The position numbers were made by a program, and so were the translations under genes. A model generated the notes under the pieces. The model worked only from the letters and a program-made list of their open reading frames with translations, ran no database searches and had not been told where the DNA came from. Positions 8,401-18,011 of a stretch of 64,000 nucleotides of DNA are shown here, piece after piece. Source of the DNA: Janthinobacterium saanense (GTDB lineage Bacteria; Pseudomonadota; Gammaproteobacteria; Burkholderiales; Burkholderiaceae_D). The stretch's first letter is position 1, and every line of letters begins with the position of its first letter. Location: the NCBI RefSeq assembly GCF_014200675.1, contig NZ_JACHCI010000011.1:62001-126000 (forward strand), written 5' to 3'.

Positions 8401-9570
8401 ATGTTGCCGAAGATGGATGCCATCGGCATGACGCCCTTGACCCCGGTCAAGGCCACGCGGCCTGCCGATACGGTGGCCGATCCGCGCCAGGCGGATTTCC
8501 AGCGTTCCTTGCAGGGGCTGGTCGGCAAATCGATGCAGGGCCAGGTGCTGGCGCGGCTCACCGACGGCAGCTTTCTGGTACGCGTGGCCGGTACGCCAGC
8601 GCGCATGCAGCTGCCCGCCGGCGCGCAGCCGGGCACGGAAATTCCCCTCACCTTGCTCGGCATCAATCCCCGCCCCTCCTTCCAGGCCGGCGCCGGCCGC
8701 GACACCGGCCCTTTGCTCACCTATGCGGAAGCGGAGGGCGAACCCGAATCGGCCGTGGCCACCGGCGCCCAGGCCGGCGCACGCACGGCCAGCACGGCCG
8801 CCACCCTGCTCAGCCGCGCGCCCCTGACGCCAGCCAATCTACTGCCCACTTTAGGCGGCGACACGCCCGCACCTGAACTGAGCACCACGGCGCGCGCCAT
8901 CACCAGCGTGCTGCGCCAGGCCGAAAGCGCGCCCGGCACGCCTTTGGCCCTGCTCGGCAAGACGCCCCTGATGAACGGCCAGGGCCAGGCCAACCCGGCG
9001 CAACTGGCGCAAAACCTGCGCGACGCCGTAAGCAGCAGCGGCCTGTTTTATGAATCGCATGTGGCCGAATGGGCCGAAGGCAAGCGCCCGCTGGCCTCGC
9101 TGCTGCTGGAACCGCAAATGCAGAAAGCCTTGCAGGGCGAGGTGGCCAGGAGCGGCACCGACCTGGCCTCGGCCCAACTGATCAATTTGCAGCTGCATAC
9201 GCATGAGCAATCACGCGTGCAATGGCAGGGCGAAGCGTGGCCGGGCCAGCAAATGCAGTGGGATGTCACCAAAGATGCGCCCGAAGGCGGCGCACAGGGT
9301 AGCGGGGACGATGAAGAGGCCGCCACCTGGCGCAGCGGCGTGCGTTTCCAGTTTCCCTTGCTGGGCGACATCAGCGCGCAAGTCGTGCTGCATGGCGGCA
9401 AGGTGCACATCCAGATGCAGGCCGGCAGCGCCGATAGCGCAGAGACCTTGCGCCGCCACGCGGCGCAGCTGGAAGCGTCGCTCGATGCGGCTGGCTGGCC
9501 CTTGTCTGCGCTCAATATCGGCATCAAGCCGGCAAATGACGATGGCAGCAGCGGGAGCGGCGATGCTTGA
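8401..9570 (+). CDS. Second FliK-like hook-length-control domain protein
   Basis: A 389-residue Ala/Pro-rich protein. Its last 90 residues (RFQFPLLGDISAQVVLHGGK onward to WPLSALNIGI) resemble the Flg_hook C-terminal domain of FliK, which contacts FlhB to switch export specificity. The N-terminal 280 residues look disordered, like FliK. A conventional fliK is present at 16689-18011, so this is a paralogue. The gene overlaps the following FlhB-C-like gene by 8 bases, suggesting that the two products work together. Whether it measures hook length or does something else is unknown. Confidence 0.75.
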   Translation: MLPKMDAIGMTPLTPVKATRPADTVADPRQADFQRSLQGLVGKSMQGQVLARLTDGSFLVRVAGTPARMQLPAGAQPGTEIPLTLLGINPRPSFQAGAGRDTGPLLTYAEAEGEPESAVATGAQAGARTASTAATLLSRAPLTPANLLPTLGGDTPAPELSTTARAITSVLRQAESAPGTPLALLGKTPLMNGQGQANPAQLAQNLRDAVSSSGLFYESHVAEWAEGKRPLASLLLEPQMQKALQGEVARSGTDLASAQLINLQLHTHEQSRVQWQGEAWPGQQMQWDVTKDAPEGGAQGSGDDEEAATWRSGVRFQFPLLGDISAQVVLHGGKVHIQMQAGSADSAETLRRHAAQLEASLDAAGWPLSALNIGIKPANDDGSSGSGDA

Positions 9571-9901
9571 TGACACCAAGCGCAAGGTGCCGCAAACCGC
9601 CGTCGCCCTGGCGTACCAGAGCGGCACGCCAGCGCCCAAGGTCGTGGCCAAGGGTAGCGGCCTGATCGCCGAGAAAATCATCAGCACGGCGCGCGAGCAT
9701 GGCGTGTTCGTGCATGAATCCAAGGAATTGGTGGCTTTGTTGATGGATGTCGACCTGGACCGCCAGATCCCGCCTGGCCTGTATCGGGCGATTGCGGAAC
9801 TGCTGGCCTGGTTATATCATATCGAATCGGCAAATGGCGGGCCAGATGGCGGACCCATCCCTCCTGCGCCCGATACCAGCCACCTTAGCACCGATAGATA
9901 G
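9563..9901 (+). CDS. FlhB C-terminal domain-like protein (EscU/YscU/FlhB switch family, stand-alone)
   Basis: A 112-residue protein matching only the cytoplasmic C-terminal domain of FlhB: AVALAYQSGTPAPKVVAKG, LIAEKIISTAREHGVFVHES, then LVALLMDVDLDRQIPPGLY and AIAELLAWLY. It has no membrane part. The autocleavage motif NPTH, intact in the full FlhB here (residues 270-273), is replaced by a QSGTPA stretch, so it should not self-cleave. Similar solo proteins (sometimes called FhlX) occur in other flagellates. The ATG lies within the end of the upstream FliK-like gene. Confidence 0.8.
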   Translation: MLDDTKRKVPQTAVALAYQSGTPAPKVVAKGSGLIAEKIISTAREHGVFVHESKELVALLMDVDLDRQIPPGLYRAIAELLAWLYHIESANGGPDGGPIPPAPDTSHLSTDR

Positions 9902-9927
9902 ACTCCTAGACAGATAGACAGGCATCA

Positions 9928-10689
9928 ATGCAAGCTCATATTATGGATTCCGGCCTTGAAAACTGGCATGACTTTGAAGTGGAATCGCGGCGGGAAATCA
10001 TCGCCCTGTTGCGCAGCATAGGCGAAAAGAACCAGCTGATCCGCATGCTGATCCATGGCGAATCCGATGTCTGCGTCACGTCCATCCTGGAAGTCGATGC
10101 AGAGCGCAATACCGTCATTCTCGACCGTTCCGTGAATGCCGACCAGAACCGGCGCATGGTGGCCGCTACCGGCATCTCGTTTGAAACCACGCTCGACAAG
10201 ATACGCATCCTGTTTTCCAGCGAACTGGTGCAAGAGTGCCAGCATGAGGGCAGGCAAGCTTTGAAGATCGCCGTGCCGGAAACCCTGATCCGTTTGCAGC
10301 GGCGCGAGTATTACCGCATGAACACACCCGTCAGCAATCCCGTGCGCGTCTCGATTCCCCTGCCGGCTGAACTGGGCGGCTTGGACACCCTGTTCCCGCT
10401 GGCCGACATCAGCTGCGGCGGCATTGCCATGATGGACAATAAATTGATGCTGGGCGAAACCATCGGCAAGAATTATCCGGGCTGCCGCATCGACTTGCCC
10501 GACGTCGGCATCGTCACGACCACCCTGCAGATACGCAATTCGCTGGACATGACACTGCTCAACAACAAACTGAACCGCCGCCTGGGCTGCCAGTTCATCG
10601 ACTTGCCGCGCAGCATGCTGGCGCACGTGCAGCGCTACATCACGCGCCTGGAGCGCGAGCGCAACGCGCGATTGGCAGGGCTGAGTTAA
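9928..10689 (+). CDS. ycgR: Flagellar brake protein YcgR, c-di-GMP-binding PilZ protein
   Basis: A 253-residue protein with an N-terminal YcgR domain (about 15-120) and a C-terminal PilZ domain. Both c-di-GMP-binding motifs are visible: RRxxxR at residues 125-130 (RREYYR) and DxSxxG at 160-165 (DISCGG). On binding c-di-GMP, YcgR contacts the flagellar motor and slows or biases it. An alternative start is the ATG five codons downstream. It lies 26 bases after the FlhB-C-like gene. Its stop abuts the stop of fliE on the other strand with no intervening base. Confidence 0.92.
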   Translation: MQAHIMDSGLENWHDFEVESRREIIALLRSIGEKNQLIRMLIHGESDVCVTSILEVDAERNTVILDRSVNADQNRRMVAATGISFETTLDKIRILFSSELVQECQHEGRQALKIAVPETLIRLQRREYYRMNTPVSNPVRVSIPLPAELGGLDTLFPLADISCGGIAMMDNKLMLGETIGKNYPGCRIDLPDVGIVTTTLQIRNSLDMTLLNNKLNRRLGCQFIDLPRSMLAHVQRYITRLERERNARLAGLS

Positions 10690-11031
10690 TCAGACCTGCA
10701 TATTCATGATTTCGTGATACGCCGACACTAATTTATTGCGCACCTGCACTGACGCCTGGAACTCGATGCTGGACTTTTGCATCGATACCATCACATCGGA
10801 CAGGCTGACGCTGTCGTCGCCCATGGTAAAGCGCTTGCCCAGCTCTGCCGATGCCGTTTGCGAGGCGCTCACGGAATCGAGCGCGCCCTTCAGGGCATCG
10901 GCAAAATTGACCTTGCCCGCCGGCATTTCCGTCTGGATCATCGGCACTTTGGCGTCCGGCCGCGTGGCCGCCGACTTCAGTTGCGCGATCATCGCCTCGA
11001 TCTTGCTGCTATCGATACCGCCTGTTTTCAC
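10690..11031 (-). CDS. fliE: Flagellar hook-basal body complex protein FliE
   Basis: A 113-residue protein that joins the MS ring to the proximal rod. The conserved FliE core is present: FADALKGALDSVSASQTASA, then SLSDVMVSMQKSSIEFQASV and VRNKLVSAYHEIMNMQV at the C-terminus. It is transcribed away from fliF, whereas in enterics fliE is a separate unit also divergent from fliF. It converges on ycgR with zero spacing. Confidence 0.95.
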   Translation of the reverse strand: MKTGGIDSSKIEAMIAQLKSAATRPDAKVPMIQTEMPAGKVNFADALKGALDSVSASQTASAELGKRFTMGDDSVSLSDVMVSMQKSSIEFQASVQVRNKLVSAYHEIMNMQV

Positions 11032-11317
11032 TTTGCCCCCCGCTTGATGTCTATTACCGTCTGATTGTGCGTGTTGCTTCCAAAGAACAAAACTCTGGCC
11101 AGCAAGGCAACGCCGGGTACAATGACTTACACCACGTGTTGCCAGGGTTACACAATACCAGCGTCAAGGCCAGTCGCTCGGCCGAGCAGGCGGCGAAAGC
11201 GCCTTCTGTTTGGGCAATTGAAGCGCGTGACAGTGGCGGATAATCCTGACTATCGCTCCCTCTTCATCCGAGGCGGCAATCCACCCACCAGCAAATACCA
11301 GCGCCCGGAAACCCATC
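11032..11317. other. fliE/fliF divergent promoter region
   Basis: 286 bases between two divergent class 2 flagellar genes. On the plus strand TACAAT at 11118-11123 is a good -10 hexamer, with only a weak -35 (CTGGCC, 17-base spacing). No sigma-28 site with correct spacing and no convincing sigma-54 GG/GC site was found. FlhDC sites are too degenerate to call by eye. No gene is seen. Confidence 0.4.
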
Positions 11318-13033
11318 ATGGCTGTAGCGGAAGACATCGAATTGAATCAACCACCACCGGCGCCGGCGCCCGCCCGCTCGCCCGTGGAATCCGTACAAGC
11401 CTTCGCCAAGACGCCGATGGGCAAGAATTTCCTGCGCGGCCTGGGCGTGGCGGCCCTGGTCGCCATCGGCGCGGCCCTGTATATGTGGAACCAGCCGCCT
11501 GAATACAAAGTGCTGTTTTCCAATTTTACAGACCGCGACGGCGGCGCCATCACCGCTTCGCTGGACCAGCTGGGCATCAAGCACAAGTTTTCCGAAGGCG
11601 GCGGCGCCATCCTGGTGCCATCGGCCCAAGTCCACGATGCGCGCCTGAAACTGGCGGCGCAAGGCTTGCCCAAGGGCGGCAACGTGGGTTTTGAATTGAT
11701 GGAAAACCAGAAACTGGGCGTGTCGCAGTTCCTGGAACAGGTCAATTTCCAGCGCGCACTGGAAGGCGAACTGGCCAAGACGATCGAAGCGGTATCGGCC
11801 GTCGATACGGCGCGGGTCCACCTGGCCCTGCCCAAGCCGCAGGTTTTCGTGCGCGACCAGCAAAAACCGACCGCGTCGGTATTCCTCAACCTGCACCCCG
11901 GCCGTGGCCTGGACCAGTTGCAAGTGAGCGCCATCGTGCACCTGGTGGCGTCCAGCGTGCCTGAATTACTGCCAGTCAATGTGACGGTGGTGGACCAGGC
12001 CGGCAATCTGCTGTCGAACCAGGACAAGGACCGCGACCGCGCCAATGGCGTCAAGAACCTGGACCCGAACCAGCTGAAATATGTGCAGCAATTGCAGCAA
12101 AGCGTGATCAAGCAAGTCGAATCGATCTTGCTGCCCATCGTAGGCGAAGGCAATGTGCGCGCCGAAGCGACGGCGGATGTGGATTTCTCGCAAAGCGAAC
12201 AGGCCGCTGAAACCTACAAGCCGAACTCGCCGCCGGAAGCGTCGACCATCCGCAGCCAGCAAACCAGCGAATCGACGGGCGCCGGCAATGCCAATCCATC
12301 GGGCGTGCCCGGTGCGCTGTCGAACCAGCCGCCTGGCGTTGCCACAGCGCCATTGACGGCCGAAGCGCCAGGCGCGGCCGCTGGCACGCCAGCGGCGCCC
12401 ACGCAAAAGGAATCGACCACCAATTATGAAGTCGACAAGACCGTGCGCTATGAACAGAAATCGATGGGCGGCTTGCGCCGGCTGTCGGTGGCCGTGGTCG
12501 TCAACTACCGCCGCAGCTTCGACAAGGATGGCAAGGTCACGGTGACGCCGATTTCGCCAGCCGAAATGGTGCAGATCAACAACCTCGTCAAAGAGGCCAT
12601 GGGTTACAACAAGGAACGCGGCGACAGCTTCAGCGTGGCCAATTCGCCATTTGACGGCATCGAGCGCGCGCCCGAAGGCAAGCTGGAGTGGTGGCGCGAT
12701 CCGGCTAACTTGCCGCTGGCCAAGGAATTGGCGAAGTTCCTGATCACCGCCCTGATCTTGCTGTATCTTTTCATCAAGATCGTGCGGCCTATGCTGCGCC
12801 CTGTGATGCGCAAGATCGACGATTTCGGCGCCCCGCCGCCGGTGGTCGAACCGGCGCTGGCCAAGCCCGGCGAAGAAAACGAGATCCTGCTCAGCGAAGC
12901 AGAGCTGGAAGAACTGGAAGAAGATACGGCCCGCGGCTACCGCGAAAACCTGGCGATGGCCAGGAAACTGGCGCAGGAAGATCCACGGGTCGTGGCCAAC
13001 GTGATCAAAGCATGGGTAGGTAATAATGACTGA
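11318..13033 (+). CDS. fliF: Flagellar MS-ring protein FliF
   Basis: A 571-residue inner-membrane ring protein. The first transmembrane segment lies near residues 28-50 (FLRGLGVAALVAIGAALYMW) and the second near 465-485 (FLITALILLYLFIKIV). Between them are the ring-building motifs (VLFSNFTDRDGGAI, QFLEQVNFQRALEGELAKTI, ARVHLALPKPQVFVRDQ) and a Pro/Ala-rich periplasmic linker (about 300-365). The cytoplasmic tail, with an acidic patch and a final ARKLAQEDPRVVANVIKAWV helix, is the FliG-binding site. It heads the fliFGHIJK run and overlaps fliG by 8 bases. Confidence 0.98.
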   Translation: MAVAEDIELNQPPPAPAPARSPVESVQAFAKTPMGKNFLRGLGVAALVAIGAALYMWNQPPEYKVLFSNFTDRDGGAITASLDQLGIKHKFSEGGGAILVPSAQVHDARLKLAAQGLPKGGNVGFELMENQKLGVSQFLEQVNFQRALEGELAKTIEAVSAVDTARVHLALPKPQVFVRDQQKPTASVFLNLHPGRGLDQLQVSAIVHLVASSVPELLPVNVTVVDQAGNLLSNQDKDRDRANGVKNLDPNQLKYVQQLQQSVIKQVESILLPIVGEGNVRAEATADVDFSQSEQAAETYKPNSPPEASTIRSQQTSESTGAGNANPSGVPGALSNQPPGVATAPLTAEAPGAAAGTPAAPTQKESTTNYEVDKTVRYEQKSMGGLRRLSVAVVVNYRRSFDKDGKVTVTPISPAEMVQINNLVKEAMGYNKERGDSFSVANSPFDGIERAPEGKLEWWRDPANLPLAKELAKFLITALILLYLFIKIVRPMLRPVMRKIDDFGAPPPVVEPALAKPGEENEILLSEAELEELEEDTARGYRENLAMARKLAQEDPRVVANVIKAWVGNND

Positions 13034-14024
13034 ATCAACGGGACTGCAAAAAGCGGCCATCCTGATGCTGGCCCTGGGCGAGAGCGAAGCGGCCGAGGTA
13101 ATGAAATTTCTGGGCCCGCGCGAAGTGCTCAAACTGGGCGCGGCCATGGCCACCATGAAGGCTATCGCCCACGAACAGGTGGTCGAGGTGCTCGACGACT
13201 TCCGTTCGCAGACCGAACTCAATTCCACCGTCGGCCTCGATTCGGACGAATATATCCGCCAGGTGCTGACCAAGGCGCTGGGCGACGACAAGGCTTCCGT
13301 GCTGCTGTCGCGCATCCTGGGCGGCAAGGATGCGTCCGGCATCGAATCGCTGAAATGGATGGATTCGCAATCGGTATCCGAGCTGATCCGCAACGAACAC
13401 CCGCAAATCATCGCCACCATTTTGGTCCATCTGGAGCGCGACCAGGCTTGCGAAATCCTCGGCCACTTCACTGACCGCTTGCGCAATGACGTGGTGCTGC
13501 GCATCGCCACCCTGGACGGGGTACAGCCAGCGGCCTTGCGCGAATTGAATGACGTGCTGACGAAATTGCTGTCGGGCAATGAAAACATCAAGAAATCGTC
13601 GCTGGGCGGCGTGCGCGCGGCGGCCGAGATTCTCAACTTCATGAGCGGCGAGCAAGAAGGTTCGGTAATGGACAACATCAAGAACTACGACAACGACATG
13701 GCGCAAAAGATCATGGACGAAATGTTCGTGTTCGACAACCTGATCGATATCGACGACCGCGGCATCCAGCTACTGCTGCGCGAAGTGCAGTCGGAAATGC
13801 TGATCATCGCCCTGAAAGGCGCGTCGCAAGAGCTGCGCGACAAGATTTTCAAGAATATGTCGCAGCGGGCCGGCGAAATGATGCGCGAAGACCTGGAGTC
13901 GAAAGGCCCTGTGCGCCTGTCGGAAGTGGAGTCGCAGCAGAAACAGATACTGCAAATCGTGCGCCGCCTGGCGGACGAAGGGCAGATAGTACTGGGTGGA
14001 AAAGGCGAGGATTCGTTTGTCTAA
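13026..14024 (+). CDS. fliG: Flagellar motor switch protein FliG
   Basis: A 332-residue rotor protein that transmits torque from the stator. It opens TGLQKAAILMLALGESEAAE, has the middle-domain EHPQ motif (NEHPQIIATILVHLERDQA), and the C-terminal torque helix region (DEMFVFDNLIDIDDRGIQLL, then charged residues in SQELRDKIFKNMSQRA). Length and order are standard. It overlaps fliF by 8 bases and fliH starts within its last codons. Confidence 0.98.
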   Translation: MTESTGLQKAAILMLALGESEAAEVMKFLGPREVLKLGAAMATMKAIAHEQVVEVLDDFRSQTELNSTVGLDSDEYIRQVLTKALGDDKASVLLSRILGGKDASGIESLKWMDSQSVSELIRNEHPQIIATILVHLERDQACEILGHFTDRLRNDVVLRIATLDGVQPAALRELNDVLTKLLSGNENIKKSSLGGVRAAAEILNFMSGEQEGSVMDNIKNYDNDMAQKIMDEMFVFDNLIDIDDRGIQLLLREVQSEMLIIALKGASQELRDKIFKNMSQRAGEMMREDLESKGPVRLSEVESQQKQILQIVRRLADEGQIVLGGKGEDSFV

Positions 14025-14766
14025 CTTTATTCCCAAAGAGCAACAAACAGCGTACCAGCGCTGGGAGATGACGTCGTTCGGCGACGATCGTCCCAGCGTG
14101 GTGGCCGCGCGCAAGCTGCTCGAACCAGATCCGGTAGAAATCGACGCCTACGCCGAGCTGCAGGCAGAAGAACAGGCCGAAGCATTGGTCGCCCCCACCC
14201 AGGAAGAAATAGACGCCATCCGCGAACAGGCGCGGACCAGCGCTTTCGAGGAAGGCCGCGCCGCCGGTTATGCCGAGGGCCATGCGGCCGGGCATGCCGA
14301 TGGCCATGCGCAAGCGTATGCGGAAGGCAAGCAAGCCTCGGCGGTGGAACTGGCGCATTTGCAAACCATCGCTGTCGAGTTCGGCAGCGCCGTCGGCAAT
14401 GCCGACGAATTGATCGCCAACGATGTGATGGAACTGGCCTTGCAACTGGCCAAGGGCATGCTGAAAACCGCCCTGCCCGTGCGCCCTGAACTGATGTTGC
14501 CGCTGGTGCGCGAAGCCATCGAATATTTACCCGTCTTGCAACAACCTGCCCTCTTGATGCTCAATCCTGACGATGCGCAAGTCGTGCGCGACGGCATCGG
14601 CGATGAAATCGACAAGGGCGGCTGGCGCATCATCGAAGACCCGACGGTTGAACGCGGCGGCTGCAAGATCGATACGGCCAGCAACCAGATCGATGCGCAG
14701 ACGTCCACCCGCTGGCAGCGCCTGACGCATGCGCTGGGCAAAGACCTGGACTGGCTGGCGCCGTGA
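14017..14766 (+). CDS. fliH: Flagellar export ATPase regulator FliH
   Basis: FliH binds and restrains the FliI ATPase and docks it at the rotor. A run of GxxxG repeats at residues 80-96 ([18 protein letters not shown]) is the family hallmark, followed by a long helix and the C-terminal FliI-binding domain. I chose the TTG start at 14017, which gives [20 protein letters not shown] and 249 residues. A GTG at 13996 in the same frame is possible and adds seven residues. It overlaps both fliG and fliI. Confidence 0.92.
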   Translation: MSNFIPKEQQTAYQRWEMTSFGDDRPSVVAARKLLEPDPVEIDAYAELQAEEQAEALVAPTQEEIDAIREQARTSAFEEGRAAGYAEGHAAGHADGHAQAYAEGKQASAVELAHLQTIAVEFGSAVGNADELIANDVMELALQLAKGMLKTALPVRPELMLPLVREAIEYLPVLQQPALLMLNPDDAQVVRDGIGDEIDKGGWRIIEDPTVERGGCKIDTASNQIDAQTSTRWQRLTHALGKDLDWLAP

Positions 14767-16175
14767 GCGAGCAGGCGCCCACCTCCGCCAGCAAGCATGC
14801 GGCGCACTGGCGCGCCTACCTGCACGACTGCGCGGCCGTAGTCGGCTTCGTGGAACCCATGCAAGTTTCGGGCAGGGTCACGCGCGTGGCCGGCCTGGTG
14901 ATGGAAGCGGTGGGTTTGCGCCTGGCCGTGGGCGCCGCCTGTACCGTGCCGCTGCCCAACGGCGGCCGGGTCGAGGCGGAAGTGGTCGGTTTCGAAGGCG
15001 AGCGCCTGTTTTTGATGCCGCAAAGCGACGTCGAAGGCATCGTGCCCGGCACGCGTGTGTTTTCCGTCGAACCGGCGATTCCCCGCCCCGGCAGCGTGGC
15101 GCACCCGCGCCGCCGCCCCAGCGACCGCGCGCGCCACTTGCCGGTCGGGCCGCAACTGCTGGGCCGCGTGCTCGATGGCGCGGGCCGCCCGCTAGACCAG
15201 CTGGGGCCGCTGCACACGGTCGATAGCGCTCCCATCAATGTGCGCCCCGCCAATCCGCTGGGCCGCGCACCCATCGTCGATACCCTGGACGTGGGCGTGC
15301 GCTCGATCAACGCCATGCTGACCGTGGGCCGTGGCCAGCGCATGGGCTTGTTTGCCGGTTCCGGTGTCGGTAAAAGCGTGCTGCTGGGCATGATGGCCCG
15401 CTACACGGAGGCGGACGTGATCGTGGTCGGCCTGATCGGCGAACGGGGCCGCGAAGTAAAAGAATTCATCGAGCAAATCCTGGGGCCGGAAGGCCTGGCC
15501 CGCTCGGTGGTGGTGGCCGCGCCGGCCGATACGCCGCCGCTGATGCGCTTGCAAGGCGCGGCGTACGCGACGGCGATAGCCGAATATTTCCGCGACCAGG
15601 GCCAGAACGTGCTGCTGATCATGGATTCGCTGACCCGCTACGCCATGGCCCAGCGTGAAATCGCGCTGGCCATCGGCGAGCCGCCTGCCACCAAGGGTTA
15701 TCCACCATCCGTGTTTGCCAAGCTGCCCGTGCTGGTGGAGCGGGCCGGCAATGGCGAAGAAGGCGGCGGCTCCATCACCGCTTTTTATACCGTGCTGACC
15801 GAGGGTGACGACCAGCAAGATCCGATCGCCGACTCGGCACGGGCGATTCTGGATGGCCATATCGTGCTCAACCGTCGCCTGGCCGAGGCCGGCCACTACC
15901 CCGCTATCGATATAGAACAATCGATCTCGCGCGCGGCCCACTCGATCACCACGCCTGAACACCAGCAGCGGGCGCGGCGTCTGAAGCAATTGTATTCGCG
16001 CTACGAGCGCAGCCGCGACCTGATCAGCGTGGGCGCCTACAGTGCCGGCACCGACCCGGTACTGGACCAGGCCATCGCCCTGCACGAAAGAATTGAAGCC
16101 TTTTTGCAACAGCAAATTACCGAGCGTGTCAGCATGGACGAGAGCTTGGGGCAACTTACCGCTCTATTCGAGTGA
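14763..16175 (+). CDS. fliI: Flagellum-specific ATP synthase / type III export ATPase FliI
   Basis: A 470-residue ATPase of the F1-beta family that powers unfolding and entry of export substrates. Walker A is GSGVGKS at residues 199-205, the Walker B stretch is [20 protein letters not shown], and the family motif [15 protein letters not shown] follows. [20 protein letters not shown] near 365-385 is also diagnostic. The start overlaps the fliH stop by 4 bases (GTGA). Confidence 0.98.
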   Translation: MSEQAPTSASKHAAHWRAYLHDCAAVVGFVEPMQVSGRVTRVAGLVMEAVGLRLAVGAACTVPLPNGGRVEAEVVGFEGERLFLMPQSDVEGIVPGTRVFSVEPAIPRPGSVAHPRRRPSDRARHLPVGPQLLGRVLDGAGRPLDQLGPLHTVDSAPINVRPANPLGRAPIVDTLDVGVRSINAMLTVGRGQRMGLFAGSGVGKSVLLGMMARYTEADVIVVGLIGERGREVKEFIEQILGPEGLARSVVVAAPADTPPLMRLQGAAYATAIAEYFRDQGQNVLLIMDSLTRYAMAQREIALAIGEPPATKGYPPSVFAKLPVLVERAGNGEEGGGSITAFYTVLTEGDDQQDPIADSARAILDGHIVLNRRLAEAGHYPAIDIEQSISRAAHSITTPEHQQRARRLKQLYSRYERSRDLISVGAYSAGTDPVLDQAIALHERIEAFLQQQITERVSMDESLGQLTALFE

Positions 16176-16207
16176 TCAAGCGGAGCATGCCGGGAATATA
16201 ATTCATC

Positions 16208-16648
16208 ATGGCCTCTCCCTCCCAATTAGCGACCCTGATCGACCTTGCCCAGCGCGAGACAGACGATTGCGCCAAGCGCCTGGGCGCAGCCCTGAAAGCG
16301 CTCGACGATTGCAAGGAAAAGCTGGAGATGCTGTCCGGCTACCGCGATGACTATGCGCAACGTTTTGAGGCCAGCATGGCGAATGGCATCACGCCCATGG
16401 CCTACCGCAACTTCCAGGCCTTCATGCATAAGCTCGACAGCGCCATCCTGGGCCAGCAGCAAGTCGTCAACCACGCGCAGGCGCGCAGCGAGGCGGAAAA
16501 AGTGCGCTGGCAAGACGCCGAACGCAAGCGCATGTCCTACACCACGCTGGACAAGCGGGCCCAGGAACAGGCGCTGAAGCTGGAAAGCAAGCGCGACCAG
16601 AAGGCAATGGATGAGCACGCCGCCAGACAAGCCTACTATAAACGCTAA
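16208..16648 (+). CDS. fliJ: Flagellar export protein FliJ
   Basis: A 146-residue coiled-coil protein, the central stalk of the FliI ATPase and escort of chaperones. Long amphipathic helices span nearly the whole length (LATLIDLAQRETDDCAKRLG, then DKRAQEQALKLESKRDQKAM). It lies 32 bases after fliI and 40 bases before fliK. FliJ is poorly conserved, so position adds much to the call. Confidence 0.92.
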   Translation: MASPSQLATLIDLAQRETDDCAKRLGAALKALDDCKEKLEMLSGYRDDYAQRFEASMANGITPMAYRNFQAFMHKLDSAILGQQQVVNHAQARSEAEKVRWQDAERKRMSYTTLDKRAQEQALKLESKRDQKAMDEHAARQAYYKR

Positions 16649-16688
16649 AAACAGACGCTCATCACCGCTCAAGCATTAAGGCAAGATC

Positions 16689-18011
16689 ATGCAAACCCAG
16701 CCGACACCGATTTCACAGATAGTATCGCCCAACGCCACGCCTGGCCCGGCCAACCGCAGCTTGCCGCCGGCCGCCGATGGCGATTTCCAGCGCGCCCTGG
16801 ATAGGCAGATAGAACAACGCCAGCTGAACAGCAATGCGGCGCAGGCACAGGCTGCAGCGCCGGCGCCCCGCAACCTCCCGCCACAGCAGGCACCGCAGCC
16901 ACCGCAGGCAGCGCAGCCGCAACAGGCTCAGCAGAGTCAAACGCCGCAGCCGGCCGGCAAGGCGCCGGCAGCCGATGCCGCACCGGCAGAGCAAGCGGCA
17001 CAGCCGGCGACAGAGGCAGCAACGCAGACCAAGGACGGCGCCGAGACAGAGACAGTCGCAGCGAGCGTCGCGACGCCTGCACTGCCGCCTGAAGATCCCG
17101 CCGCCGCCATGCTGGCCCTGGTGGGCAGCATCAAGCTGGCCATGCAGCAACCGGCAGCGGCCAGCAAAACCGTCGCCGATACGCCGGGCAGCGCCTTGAC
17201 GGGCAAAAGTGAGGGCAAAGCGGTCACGGCGGCGCAATTGCTCGCCAGCGGCAAGGTAGCGGTCGATGCAGGGCGAGGCGTCAGCAAGGGTGCGGCCCCG
17301 GCCGGCGACTTTGCCGACAGCCTGGAGCAGGCGCAAGGCAAGGCTGCCGCCGCGCTGCAAGGTAGCAGCGTACAGGCAGGAAAAGCCGATGCCGGCAAGC
17401 TGGCTATCGATCTGCAAGTGGCGGCCACGGCTAAAAACGCCGCCCCGCTGGCCGAACCGCTGCTGAAGGAAGCGCCCACCGATATCGGCAAACTGGCGGC
17501 GCAGCTGCAGCCAGCCGCGCTGCAACAGGCGGCCGCCGCAGCCGCCGTGCCGGCCGACAAGCTGGCAGGACGGGTGGGCACGCCCGCCTGGGACCAGCAA
17601 CTGGGACAGAAAGTCGTCTGGATGGCGGCCGGCGGCGACCAGAGCGCTACATTGACCCTGAATCCACCGGACCTGGGCCCGCTGAAAGTGGTGTTGACCG
17701 TCACCAACGACCAGGCCAACGCCGCCTTCATGTCGGCCCAGCCCGAAGTACGCCAGGCGCTGGAAGCGGCCATGCCCCGCTTGCGCGAAATGATGAGCGA
17801 AGCAGGGATTGCGTTTGGCAACGCCACCGTTTCGGCCGGCACGCAGGAACAGCAGAACCAGGGCAACCGTGACATGGCCTCCGATGGCCGCCGTGGCGGC
17901 CATGGCAATGGCAGCTCGGACAGCAAGGTGACGGGCGGCGAAATCGCGATTGCCGCAGCCACTGGCAGCCGGGGCCGCGCCTCCTTGAGCGCCGTCGATA
18001 CCTTTGCCTGA
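16689..18011 (+). CDS. fliK: Flagellar hook-length control protein FliK
   Basis: A 440-residue protein. The first 300 residues are Ala/Gln/Pro-rich and presumably disordered, acting as the secreted ruler. The C-terminal Flg_hook domain contains the conserved ATLTLNPPDLGPLKVVLTV, VRQALEAAMPRLREMMSEAG and a short basic tail. This domain contacts FlhB to switch export from hook to filament. A second FliK-like gene lies at 8401-9570. This one is in the canonical place after fliJ. Confidence 0.95.
   Translation: MQTQPTPISQIVSPNATPGPANRSLPPAADGDFQRALDRQIEQRQLNSNAAQAQAAAPAPRNLPPQQAPQPPQAAQPQQAQQSQTPQPAGKAPAADAAPAEQAAQPATEAATQTKDGAETETVAASVATPALPPEDPAAAMLALVGSIKLAMQQPAAASKTVADTPGSALTGKSEGKAVTAAQLLASGKVAVDAGRGVSKGAAPAGDFADSLEQAQGKAAAALQGSSVQAGKADAGKLAIDLQVAATAKNAAPLAEPLLKEAPTDIGKLAAQLQPAALQQAAAAAAVPADKLAGRVGTPAWDQQLGQKVVWMAAGGDQSATLTLNPPDLGPLKVVLTVTNDQANAAFMSAQPEVRQALEAAMPRLREMMSEAGIAFGNATVSAGTQEQQNQGNRDMASDGRRGGHGNGSSDSKVTGGEIAIAAATGSRGRASLSAVDTFA

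Noticed and set aside
11236-11243. GCGGATAA upstream of fliF as a FliA -10
   Set aside because: The octamer at the correct upstream spacing (ATTGAAGC) does not match, and fliF is not a late gene.
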